Source: Bacteroides sp. 43_108 (lineage in GTDB: Bacteria; Bacteroidota; Bacteroidia; Bacteroidales; Bacteroidaceae). Taken from it: a stretch of 8,843 bases of DNA. Under the pieces are notes generated by a model. That model had not been told where the DNA came from. It did not search any database and saw only the letters and a program-made list of their open reading frames with translations. Position numbers and translations under genes: made by a program. The stretch spans positions 1 to 8,843 of the forward strand of contig MNQS01000156.1 in assembly GCA_001915545.1 (NCBI GenBank), written 5' to 3'. This document shows, piece after piece, positions 1 to 7,251 of this stretch; position 1 is the stretch's first letter; each line of letters opens with the position of its first letter.

Positions 1-1
1 A

Positions 2-1510
2 AATGTTATAATTCAGCACTATAAATTTAATACTTTTATCGCTATGTTTCTAATTATAAGTGAAATATATTTATTCTTATTTCGAACTCACGTTAAATAC
101 AAAGATGAAGATAAGTTCAAGCAAACTCACAATTGGGGAAACATATTACTGAACACACGCTGGAATCATGTTTTCACCCCCCAACTATTCAGTAATACTA
201 CGCTGGCATACAATCGTTATGTTTTTGATATCAGACAAGAGGAAACTTCCAGCATACAACAACCTGATGGTTCCACAATCATCAATGGTTCCAACAATCT
301 GTTTCACTCCGGCATCAGTGATCTTAGCATTAGTACGGATTTTGATTATCATCCGTTACCGGCACACAACATCAAATTTGGAGCGAAATACATATATCAT
401 CAGTTCGCTCCGGAAGTGCAGACCGTAAATCAACACAATTCCGACAATGGATATCCACAAACTAACGACAATTATAGTTTGAACAATTCTCATATCCATG
501 CTCATGACTTTTCCTTGTATGCCGAAGATGATCTTATTCTGAACGAACATTGGAAAATAAATGCCGGATTGCACTTTTCATTTTTTAATGTACAAAAACA
601 GACTTATCTTTCTTTGCAATCCCGTCTTTCCATAAGTTTCCAAGCGACCTCAAATATCATCTTAAAAAGTTCTTTTTCACAGATGAGCCAGTGTACCCAA
701 TTATTATCTACTGCATCACTGGCCATGCCTTCCGACCTTTGGGTGCCCGTCACACGCCACATCCGCCCCATGAAATCTTTTCAATATGCTGTAGGAGTAT
801 ACTATACCGGTATCAAGAATTGGGAATTTTCCATAGAAGGATACTATAAAGATATGTATAATGTATTAGAATATAAAGACGGAGAAAGTTTTCTAGGTTC
901 TTCCCATAACTGGGAAGACAAAGTAGAAATGGGCAAAGGACGTTCATTCGGAGTGGAGTTTATGGCACAAAAAACTGCAGGGCTCCTTACTGGATGGATT
1001 AATTACACCCTATCCAAATCCGACCGGCAATTCAGTACGGACGGGATCAATAATGGTAAACATTTCCCTTACCAATATGACCGCCGACATACCTTGAATC
1101 TCACTCTAAATTATCAATTGACACGACGGATCGACTTCAATATGTCATGGACTTATGCATCAGGTTGCATGGCAACACTTCCTACAGAGAAGACACATAC
1201 AGAACTACCACCTACCAATGTACCACCTTCCTGGATTATGGATAATTTGAACAAAGGAGATATGGATCATTATAGTTCACGAAATAACTACAGATTGCCT
1301 GCAAGCCACCAATTGAATATAGGATTCAACTTCCATAAACAGACCCGGCACGGAGAACGGATATGGAATATCAGTATCCTAAATGCCTACAATGCCATGA
1401 ACCCCAACTTTGTCTATATCAGCAGGGAAGCACAAACAGGAAAGCCTATATTGAAAAAAATGACAATCTTGCCATGTATCCCTTCATTTTCATACACTTA
1501 TAAATTTTAA
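2..1510 (+). CDS. TonB-dependent receptor, C-terminal beta-barrel part only (5' end missing or broken)
   Basis: Outer-membrane beta-barrel of a TonB-dependent importer. The frame is open from base 2, and the first in-window ATG is at 44, which is unlikely to be the true start. Counting from that ATG, the product aligns from about residue 16 to the end with residues from about 421 of the complete receptor at 4570-7245. Shared anchors are RWNH (39-42), DLWVPVT, NVLEYKDG, WEDKVEMGKGR (from 290), KSDR..FPY.YDRRH, SSRNNYRLPASHQL and the terminal SYTYKF. Signal peptide, STN domain, carboxypeptidase-like domain and plug are all absent from the window. Bases 1-90 are only about 20% GC and do not match the paralogue convincingly, so the gene may be disrupted there rather than simply cut by the window edge. 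Six bases separate its stop from the DUF4249-like lipoprotein gene, so the two are probably co-transcribed. The ligand is unknown. The family call is firm; intactness is not. Confidence 0.85.
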   Translation, partial: NVIIQHYKFNTFIAMFLIISEIYLFLFRTHVKYKDEDKFKQTHNWGNILLNTRWNHVFTPQLFSNTTLAYNRYVFDIRQEETSSIQQPDGSTIINGSNNLFHSGISDLSISTDFDYHPLPAHNIKFGAKYIYHQFAPEVQTVNQHNSDNGYPQTNDNYSLNNSHIHAHDFSLYAEDDLILNEHWKINAGLHFSFFNVQKQTYLSLQSRLSISFQATSNIILKSSFSQMSQCTQLLSTASLAMPSDLWVPVTRHIRPMKSFQYAVGVYYTGIKNWEFSIEGYYKDMYNVLEYKDGESFLGSSHNWEDKVEMGKGRSFGVEFMAQKTAGLLTGWINYTLSKSDRQFSTDGINNGKHFPYQYDRRHTLNLTLNYQLTRRIDFNMSWTYASGCMATLPTEKTHTELPPTNVPPSWIMDNLNKGDMDHYSSRNNYRLPASHQLNIGFNFHKQTRHGERIWNISILNAYNAMNPNFVYISREAQTGKPILKKMTILPCIPSFSYTYKF

Positions 1511-1516
1511 AATCCA

Positions 1517-2503
1517 ATGAAAAAATACCTTTTATTTCTTTGTGTATTTGTTATTTTAGGCGCATGTACCAATACCATTGGCTATTTACCCGATGATGAA
1601 CCTAAAAAACTGATCGTAAATGCCATGATGCAAACTGAAAATAACGATAACCGGATTTATCTGCATTACACAGGATGGACAGCTACCACTCCTGTCACCG
1701 ATGGTATCATACACCTGTATATCAATGGAAAACTGTCAGAAACAATCACTGCGGAAGATGATTACTACCCAGTAAAAAGCATATTCCGAACAGGAGATAA
1801 AGTGAAAATAGAGGCTTCTTCAGAAAATGGTAAATATAAAGCAAAAGCGGAAACACGCATCAGTGCACCCTTACAGATTATAAATGTAGATACAACCTAT
1901 ATAAGTTTAAGAGATTATAACAGCTGGGTAGGAGGCAAGCCTGTATATGACAATTATCTTCGGCTTAACATTCAATTAAAACAACCCGATATAGAGGCAG
2001 AGAATACATACTATCGTCTTGAAATAAAACAGATTTTTTATTCTCATAAATGGCATGACGGCAGGGACACTCTCAGTATTGACACGACTTATAACTATAA
2101 TTATATTTATGACACCGCCTTGACAGACGGCAAACCCGGACATGCTATAGATGAAGGATTCGAGCTTATTCAGAAATGGAACAATTATTTTGGCCTTTTT
2201 AAAAGCTGTTATTTTAAAAACAGGGAATATAACATGACGATAGATTTAAAAGAAGACATCAACTATATACATATAGATTCTCAGAAAGCAGAGCGATATA
2301 TCAGTATCCGGTTTTACAGTATTTCAGAAAGCGAACATAGATATTTGTATGCCATGTCCTCTGCATTAGATTTTGATGCCGAAAATTTTATTTATGCAGT
2401 TCCCCTTATTCCCAATAATATAAAAGGAGGAATAGGTATATTCAGTATTGCCAACCAAGTAAAATACAAATTGAAAGAAGAAAATTGCCAAGACAGATAC
2501 TAA
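1517..2503 (+). CDS. DUF4249-like outer-membrane lipoprotein, partner of the upstream receptor
   Basis: Predicted lipoprotein of 328 residues. A short signal peptide (MKK plus a hydrophobic stretch) ends in a lipobox LGAC with the lipidated cysteine at residue 17. The mature N-terminus runs through PDDEPKKLIVNAMM (25-38) and GIIHLYINGKLSET (63-76), the pattern expected of a DUF4249 beta-sandwich. A DTAL.DGKPG motif starts near residue 199, and the C-terminal PNNIKGGIGIF (about 299-309) is the family hallmark. It is paralogous to the lipoprotein at 7252-8283, sharing lipobox position and all three motifs. In Bacteroidota such proteins are commonly encoded beside TonB-dependent receptors, in the place SusD-like proteins occupy next to SusC. 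Capture or delivery of ligand at the cell surface is therefore inferred, but no substrate is known. The acidic PDDE cluster lies eight residues after the cysteine, so surface export cannot be read from the sequence with certainty. Confidence 0.85.
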   Translation: MKKYLLFLCVFVILGACTNTIGYLPDDEPKKLIVNAMMQTENNDNRIYLHYTGWTATTPVTDGIIHLYINGKLSETITAEDDYYPVKSIFRTGDKVKIEASSENGKYKAKAETRISAPLQIINVDTTYISLRDYNSWVGGKPVYDNYLRLNIQLKQPDIEAENTYYRLEIKQIFYSHKWHDGRDTLSIDTTYNYNYIYDTALTDGKPGHAIDEGFELIQKWNNYFGLFKSCYFKNREYNMTIDLKEDINYIHIDSQKAERYISIRFYSISESEHRYLYAMSSALDFDAENFIYAVPLIPNNIKGGIGIFSIANQVKYKLKEENCQDRY

Positions 2504-2583
2504 GAAGAAGGCTTCAGTTCCTCTCATACAATAAATCAAAACTAAAAGTTCTAAAATGAATAGCACATCTATTTACATTTTAG

Positions 2584-2591
2584 TAGCTTTG
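2584..2591 (+). promoter_or_regulatory. Putative Bacteroides-type promoter core (-7 TAGCTTTG) for the sigma factor gene
   Basis: The octamer TAGCTTTG fits the TAnnTTTG -7 consensus of Bacteroides housekeeping promoters exactly. I see no good TTTG -33 element at the usual distance upstream. A start site about seven bases downstream (near 2598) would leave a leader of roughly 18 bases before the ATG at 2616 and would place the ATG at 2556 outside the transcript. It lies in the gap after the first DUF4249-like gene, where an independent promoter for the sigma gene is expected. Confidence 0.45.
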
Positions 2592-2615
2592 CATCCGATT
2601 ATAACATTAACAAAC

Positions 2616-3182
2616 ATGCCCAACACGGCAATGGAGGCAACTGAACTACTCAAAGAAATACAGAAGCATGATTCCCAACAGGCTTTCCGGTCTTTATACG
2701 ATATGTATTATGACCGTTTCTTTCGTATCGCCTTTTATTACCTTCAACGGGATGAATGGGCTCAAGAAGTAATTTTAGATGTTTTTACCACGCTTTGGAA
2801 TCATCGAAAAAGTCAGCTTATTCCCGATGATTTTAATAAGTACAGCTATATATTAATAAGAAATGCCGCTCTGAACTATTTGGAAAAAGAACAAAGGAGG
2901 GAAGCCTCGCCTCTGGAAAATATGCCGGAAATATCTTCTTCCAACCTTTCTCCTGAAGAACAAATGATGAATGAAGAGTTATTTAACATTTATGAGAACT
3001 CACTGAATGAATTACCTGAACGTTGCCGAACAATCTTTATTAAAGTCCGCGAAGAAAAACAAAGTTATGCTTCCGTTGCCGAAGAACTTAATATAAGCCC
3101 TAAAACAGTAGATGCCCAGTTACAAAAAGCTGTAACCCGACTCAAAGAAAAAATTAACAATTATTTTAGAAATAGACGATAG
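2616..3182 (+). CDS. ECF RNA polymerase sigma-70 factor (Bacteroidetes FecI-like family)
   Basis: Extracytoplasmic-function sigma factor of 188 residues from this start, the usual length for the Bacteroidetes family. Region 2 covers about residues 24-90, with FRSLYDMYYDRFF, the core-binding-like QEVILDVFTTLWNHR and the YSYILIRNAALNYLE helix. Region 4 covers about 126-178, starting NELPERCRTIF and followed by the helix-turn-helix SYASVAEELNISPKTVDAQL. A longer frame from ATG 2556 adds 20 hydrophobic residues that precede the conserved domain, and the promoter core at 2584-2591 lies inside that extension, so I prefer 2616; ATG 2631 is also possible. The FecR-like protein (3672-4562) is the probable cognate anti-sigma factor and the STN-containing receptor (4570-7245) the probable sensor. 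Likely targets are the receptor/lipoprotein genes of this locus, which is inference. Unusually, a lipoprotein gene separates it from the anti-sigma gene. Confidence 0.92.
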   Translation: MPNTAMEATELLKEIQKHDSQQAFRSLYDMYYDRFFRIAFYYLQRDEWAQEVILDVFTTLWNHRKSQLIPDDFNKYSYILIRNAALNYLEKEQRREASPLENMPEISSSNLSPEEQMMNEELFNIYENSLNELPERCRTIFIKVREEKQSYASVAEELNISPKTVDAQLQKAVTRLKEKINNYFRNRR

Positions 3183-3237
3183 GGAGTTTTCCAGATTCTC
3201 CTGTCTTTATCAATAGAAACTAATAAACTAAAAAGAC

Positions 3238-3645
3238 ATGAGAACAAATACACGTTTAGTATTACCATTTTTTTATGCCCTGCTTATAAGTGCATGTAGT
3301 AACAACGACAACTATCCCAAAGAGTATATAGGCTTTGAAAAACAATTCATATCACACACCTATGATACAAAGAACGAGGAAGAAACCCTTACTTTAAAAA
3401 TAATAGCTGCCGAAAAACAAGACACAGACCGTAAACTGACCATTAGCAGTTCTACAAGTAACAATAGCTTCCACATTCAAAATGCCCATCCGGTCATCTT
3501 GAAAGGAAAGAAATCAGTAAAAATAGATATCATTCTTTATCCTAAACAAATAAAAAGCGTACAACGTATCATACGGTTGATCTGTACTCCTGACGGAAAA
3601 GACGCAAAAATTTCTGAAATTTCTATCCGTCTGCAAAAGAAGTAG
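3238..3645 (+). CDS. Small lipoprotein of unknown function, between sigma and anti-sigma genes
   Basis: A 135-residue protein with a clear lipoprotein signal: positive N-terminus (MRTNTR), a hydrophobic core and lipobox ISAC with the cysteine at residue 20. Mature protein starts CSNNDNYPKEYIGFEKQF. The rest is almost entirely predicted beta-strand (EETLTLKIIAA, RKLTISSSTSNN, KSVKIDIILYPK, AKISEISIRL), suggesting one immunoglobulin-like or Calx-beta-like sandwich. The arrangement of a serine/threonine-rich strand followed by a glycine-lysine turn and another strand recalls small DUF4843-type Bacteroides lipoproteins, but I cannot assign a family. It follows the sigma gene by 55 bases and precedes the anti-sigma gene by 26. 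The start has an A-rich leader typical of the group. Location suggests a periplasmic or surface part of the signalling or uptake system; this rests on position only. Confidence 0.8.
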   Translation: MRTNTRLVLPFFYALLISACSNNDNYPKEYIGFEKQFISHTYDTKNEEETLTLKIIAAEKQDTDRKLTISSSTSNNSFHIQNAHPVILKGKKSVKIDIILYPKQIKSVQRIIRLICTPDGKDAKISEISIRLQKK

Positions 3646-3653
3646 TATCTTTG
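3646..3653 (+). promoter_or_regulatory. Putative promoter core (-7 TATCTTTG) directly before the anti-sigma gene
   Basis: TATCTTTG matches the TAnnTTTG -7 consensus exactly and begins on the base after the lipoprotein stop codon. A partial -33 match, TTTC at 3620-3623, lies 22 bases upstream. Initiation about seven bases downstream would give a leader of roughly a dozen bases before ATG 3672. If active, it would let the anti-sigma, receptor and second lipoprotein genes be expressed apart from the sigma gene. An octamer with two free positions can occur by chance, so this stays tentative. Confidence 0.4.
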
Positions 3654-3671
3654 TCCTGCAAATAAAATAAC

Positions 3672-4562
3672 ATGAATTCACCGAAATCAGACAAAGAACT
3701 GGACGAATGGTTGGAATTATTATCTTCTTCCACTCATTCACCGCAGGGAAAATTCTCGGCGGAGAAAAGTTATAATATATTGCAACAACGTCTTCAACCG
3801 GCATACCGCAAGCACAAAATACTTTCCATTCGGTATACAGTTGCTGTGGCTGCCGGTTTCGTCCTGCTTATAGGTTTCGGTTGGATGTTTTATTTTTACC
3901 AACGTCCGGTACGTACACTGATTGTTTCCACCAATATACAAACTCAATGCATCCAATTACCGGATGGCTCTAAAGTAACCCTAAACCGACATTCCCAATT
4001 GAGCTATCCGGAAACTTTCAACAAGGAACGAATCGTAAAGCTGAATGGAGAAGCTTATTTTGAAGTCAGTAAAAATCCTAAAAAACCATTTCGTGTCAAA
4101 GCAAATGGAGTTACCATCAGGGTATTAGGCACGCATTTTAATGTCAATGCCTATGCCGCCGATTCTTTAGTAGAAACAACCCTGCTGGAAGGTAGTGTAT
4201 CCGTCAGTAACAATGCCAACGGTAAACAAATGATATTAAAGCCCAATGAAACAGCCATTTATCGTAAATCGACTGGAATATTGTCTATGCACATTAATGC
4301 AAATGCACAGAACGAAATAAGTTGGCGTGAAGGTGTTCTTTCTTTTAATGACATATCTATGGGAGAAATCGCTCGTCAACTATCCCATCATTTTAATGTC
4401 ACCATACAGATAAAAAGCGAACAGTTACGTAATTATAAATTAAATGCACGTTTCAAGCAAAACGAAACGTTGGAAGAAATTCTAGAAATGTTGGCTCCCA
4501 TCGTAGGTTTTACTTATCACATGCCCCAATCCAATCTTATTGAACTAAAGCAAGAAAACTAA
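3672..4562 (+). CDS. FecR-like transmembrane anti-sigma factor
   Basis: Inner-membrane anti-sigma factor of 296 residues that should bind the ECF sigma factor (2616-3182) in the cytoplasm and receive a signal from a TonB receptor in the periplasm. Residues 1-53 form the cytoplasmic part, including DKELDEWLELL. A single membrane helix covers about 54-77 (AVAAGFVLLIGFGWMFYF). The periplasmic FecR domain covers about 82-180, with LPDGSKVTLN (from 96), LNGEAYFEV (124-132) and VLGTHFNVNAY (151-161). A C-terminal DUF4974-type domain covers about 222-292, with GEIARQLSHHFNVTI and the ARFKQNETLEEILEML segment. Order and length are standard for Bacteroidetes FecR proteins. The receptor gene starts seven bases after its stop, so the two are co-transcribed. 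The N-terminal segment is short, as in many members, so whether it inhibits or also activates the sigma factor cannot be decided from sequence. Confidence 0.92.
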   Translation: MNSPKSDKELDEWLELLSSSTHSPQGKFSAEKSYNILQQRLQPAYRKHKILSIRYTVAVAAGFVLLIGFGWMFYFYQRPVRTLIVSTNIQTQCIQLPDGSKVTLNRHSQLSYPETFNKERIVKLNGEAYFEVSKNPKKPFRVKANGVTIRVLGTHFNVNAYAADSLVETTLLEGSVSVSNNANGKQMILKPNETAIYRKSTGILSMHINANAQNEISWREGVLSFNDISMGEIARQLSHHFNVTIQIKSEQLRNYKLNARFKQNETLEEILEMLAPIVGFTYHMPQSNLIELKQEN

Positions 4563-4569
4563 AAAACAA

Positions 4570-7245
4570 ATGATTTCTTCACTTTATAAGAAACACAGTA
4601 TCACTTTTTTTTACTTAATGCTGTTACTAGTCTTTTCCCATTCATTCATATCAGCACAAACTCCGGATATGCCTTTTAATATTTATCTGAAACAGGCTAG
4701 TTTAAAGGAGTTTACAGCTAAAATAGAACAACTGTCAGAGTATTCTTTTATTTATGGCGAAGAAGTTGTACTCAAACATCCCATAACTCTCGATCTGAAA
4801 GAAACCCCATTAACAACTATTCTACAAACAGCTTTCATTAAACAAGACATCAGTTTCGAGATTACCAAACACCATATCATATTGAAAAAAACAACGTCAC
4901 TTCCTATAAAACAACATTTTACACTAAACGGTTATGTATTGGACGAAATATCGAAAGAAACACTGATAGGTGCCAATATCTATGACCAGCAAAATAAACA
5001 AGGAACAATCACAAATCCATTCGGATTCTTCAGTATCACACTGCCCGAAGGAAACACTGAACTGAATTTTTCCTATATAGGTTACGGTTCAAAACAAATA
5101 GCATTGTATTTATGTAAAGATACGCTGCTGACTGTCCAACTTAAAAACGATAATACATTGGAAGAAATCGTTGTCCTTTCTGATAAAATGGAAACAGGCT
5201 TTCAAAGTAGCCGTATGGGAGCAAACAATATACCTTTGACACATATTAAAAATACCCCTGCTTTACTGAGTGAGGCAGATGTATTAAAATCAATCCAGCT
5301 TCTGCCCGGTATACAAGGAGGTATAACCGGTACCAGTGGCCTGTATGTACGTGGAGGAAGTCCCGATCAGAATCTTTATCTGCTAGACGGTGTACCCTTA
5401 TATAATGTGGACCATACACTAGGTATTCTCTCCATCTTTACCCCAGAATCGGTCAAGAAAGTCGATTTGTATAAAAGCAGTTTTCCTGCCCGTTACGGAG
5501 GAAGACTGTCCTCCGTCATTGATGTACGCACTAACGATGGAGATATGAGGAATTATCACGGCAGTCTGACCATCGGGCTGCTGACTTCTCGAATGCACTT
5601 TGAGGGTCCTCTATGGAAAGACCGGACATCATTTATTATTTCTGCCAGACGCAGTTATGCCGATTTAATTATCAAGCCTTTCATGGATAAAGATACGAAA
5701 GGAGGTTACTACTTATATGATATCAACACAAAACTAAATCATCGATTCAGTGACCGTGACCGCCTGTTTTTCTCCTTTTATCATGGCAAAGATCATGCCA
5801 GTTTTACAAATACTTCTTCTTATTACTTTGAAGAAGAAAAGGAGACAGACACAAGAGAGAGACAAGTCATGGCTTGGGGAAGTACATTAGGGGCATTACG
5901 TTGGAACCACATAGTCAGTAATCGTCTGTTCCATAACATCACCCTATCCTATAACCGTTTCCGATTCAATATAAAAAACAATTTCACGTCCGCCAACAAA
6001 CACCTTGACAGCCAATATTATTCCGGTATAGAAGATTGGGGATTAACATCTGACTTCGACTTTCATCCATCCCCCTCCCATTTCATCAAATTCGGAGGAA
6101 ACTATCTCTACCATACGTTCCGCCCCGAAACCCAACATACATTTGTGCACTCTCCGAATGAACAAGAACAACCTGATAAAACATACACCATCGGAGGAAA
6201 TGAAGCGACACACTCACACGAAATTTCCCTTTATGTAGAAGATGATTTCAAATGGAACGAACAATGGAAAACAAATATAGGCGCACATTTCTCACTCTTC
6301 CAAGTACAAAAGCACACTTATGCCTCCTTGGAACCTCGCATTACCGTTAGTTTCAAAACCAGTCCCAACCTTACTTTCAAGGCGGCCTATACCCACATGA
6401 CACAATATGTACATTTACTTTCTTCATCCAATCTCTCTCTCCCCACTGATCTATGGGTACCGGTCACACAGAAGATCCTCCCGATGCAAGCATGCCAATT
6501 TTCTATCGGGGGTTACTATACAGGTATTCAAGGATGGGAGTTTTCTGTAGAAGGCTATAGCAAAATGACGAAAAACGTACTGGAATACAAAGATGGTAAT
6601 ACTCTAGTCGGTAATTCCATTCATTGGGAAGAGAAAGTAGAAATGGGCAAAGGACGCAATTTCGGCATAGAATTCATGCTGGAAAAGAAAACCGGACGTA
6701 CTACCGGATGGATAAATTATACTTTGGCTAAAGCCGACCGTATATTCAGTAAAGGAAATGTAAATGGAGGGAAACGTTTTCCCTATAAATACGACAGACG
6801 CCACTCCGTGAACATCACGATAAACAGGCGCCTCAACAAAAAAGTATACATGAGCGCTTCTTGGATTTACGCTTCAGGAAATACTGCCACCCTGCCCAAA
6901 GAGAAAGCAACCATCATTCTCCCCGAAGGAAGCTATGGATGGGGACATATGGGAAATACAGGCAACGGGGTTGTTTTTCCCTTTGAATATAGCTCTTCTC
7001 GAAATAACTACCGTCTGCCCGCCAGTCATCAGTTGAATCTAGGATTCAACTTTCACAAAAAGACAAAACATGGAGAACGGATTTGGAACGTCAGTATTAT
7101 GAATGCCTATAACTCTTTGAATCCCAATCATGTATTTATAGATTATTACACGGATGAGCAATCGGAAGGAAAAAAGATTCCTGTGATACAAAAAGTCACT
7201 CTCCTTCCCTTCTTACCTTCATTCTCATATACTTATAAATTTTAA
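4570..7245 (+). CDS. TonB-dependent receptor/transducer with STN signalling domain
   Basis: Complete 891-residue outer-membrane importer and signal transducer. Domains in order: signal peptide about 1-29 (ending SFISA before Q30); STN domain about 36-105 (FNIYLKQASLKEFTAKI to ITKHHIILKK), which in FecA-type systems contacts the FecR protein; carboxypeptidase-regulatory-like beta domain about 117-192 (LNGYVLDEISKETLIGANI); a TonB-box-like EEIVVLSD at 198-205; plug about 215-325 with SEADVLKSIQLLPGIQ, GLYVRGGSPDQNLYLLDGVP and PARYGGRLSSVIDVR; then a barrel ending in SYTYKF with a C-terminal phenylalanine. The plug lacks the SusC/RagA signature, and the partner gene six bases downstream encodes a DUF4249-like lipoprotein rather than SusD, so the cargo is unlikely to follow the glycan-uptake model; it is unknown. 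The anti-sigma gene ends seven bases upstream. It is paralogous to the partial receptor at 2-1510, including a 23-base identical DNA stretch (920-942 and 6634-6656). Confidence 0.95.
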   Translation: MISSLYKKHSITFFYLMLLLVFSHSFISAQTPDMPFNIYLKQASLKEFTAKIEQLSEYSFIYGEEVVLKHPITLDLKETPLTTILQTAFIKQDISFEITKHHIILKKTTSLPIKQHFTLNGYVLDEISKETLIGANIYDQQNKQGTITNPFGFFSITLPEGNTELNFSYIGYGSKQIALYLCKDTLLTVQLKNDNTLEEIVVLSDKMETGFQSSRMGANNIPLTHIKNTPALLSEADVLKSIQLLPGIQGGITGTSGLYVRGGSPDQNLYLLDGVPLYNVDHTLGILSIFTPESVKKVDLYKSSFPARYGGRLSSVIDVRTNDGDMRNYHGSLTIGLLTSRMHFEGPLWKDRTSFIISARRSYADLIIKPFMDKDTKGGYYLYDINTKLNHRFSDRDRLFFSFYHGKDHASFTNTSSYYFEEEKETDTRERQVMAWGSTLGALRWNHIVSNRLFHNITLSYNRFRFNIKNNFTSANKHLDSQYYSGIEDWGLTSDFDFHPSPSHFIKFGGNYLYHTFRPETQHTFVHSPNEQEQPDKTYTIGGNEATHSHEISLYVEDDFKWNEQWKTNIGAHFSLFQVQKHTYASLEPRITVSFKTSPNLTFKAAYTHMTQYVHLLSSSNLSLPTDLWVPVTQKILPMQACQFSIGGYYTGIQGWEFSVEGYSKMTKNVLEYKDGNTLVGNSIHWEEKVEMGKGRNFGIEFMLEKKTGRTTGWINYTLAKADRIFSKGNVNGGKRFPYKYDRRHSVNITINRRLNKKVYMSASWIYASGNTATLPKEKATIILPEGSYGWGHMGNTGNGVVFPFEYSSSRNNYRLPASHQLNLGFNFHKKTKHGERIWNVSIMNAYNSLNPNHVFIDYYTDEQSEGKKIPVIQKVTLLPFLPSFSYTYKF

Positions 7246-7251
7246 GCAATA

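Noticed and set aside
31..38. TACTTTTA as a promoter -7 element for an ORF starting at 44
   Set aside because: One mismatch to TAnnTTTG in very AT-rich DNA, and it would place the transcription start at or after the ATG; the ATG itself lies inside a receptor fragment lacking its N-terminus.
168..428. Overlapping + strand open frame of 86 codons inside the first receptor
   Set aside because: It is out of frame with a region whose translation aligns with the paralogous receptor; no independent evidence of coding.
356..574. Minus-strand open frame within the first receptor gene
   Set aside because: It lies fully inside strongly supported receptor coding sequence, shows no recognisable domain and looks like an antisense shadow. 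The same applies to minus-strand frames at 2366-2566, 3514-3804, 3738-3956 and 6604-6804.
2507..2518. Small hairpin GAAG-AAGG-CTTC after the first DUF4249-like gene
   Set aside because: Four base pairs only and no T-tract; not convincing as a terminator.
3183..3204. GGGAG ... CTCCT pairing just after the sigma gene as an attenuator or terminator
   Set aside because: Five pairs including a wobble, an 11-base loop and no T-run; expected by chance in such sequence.
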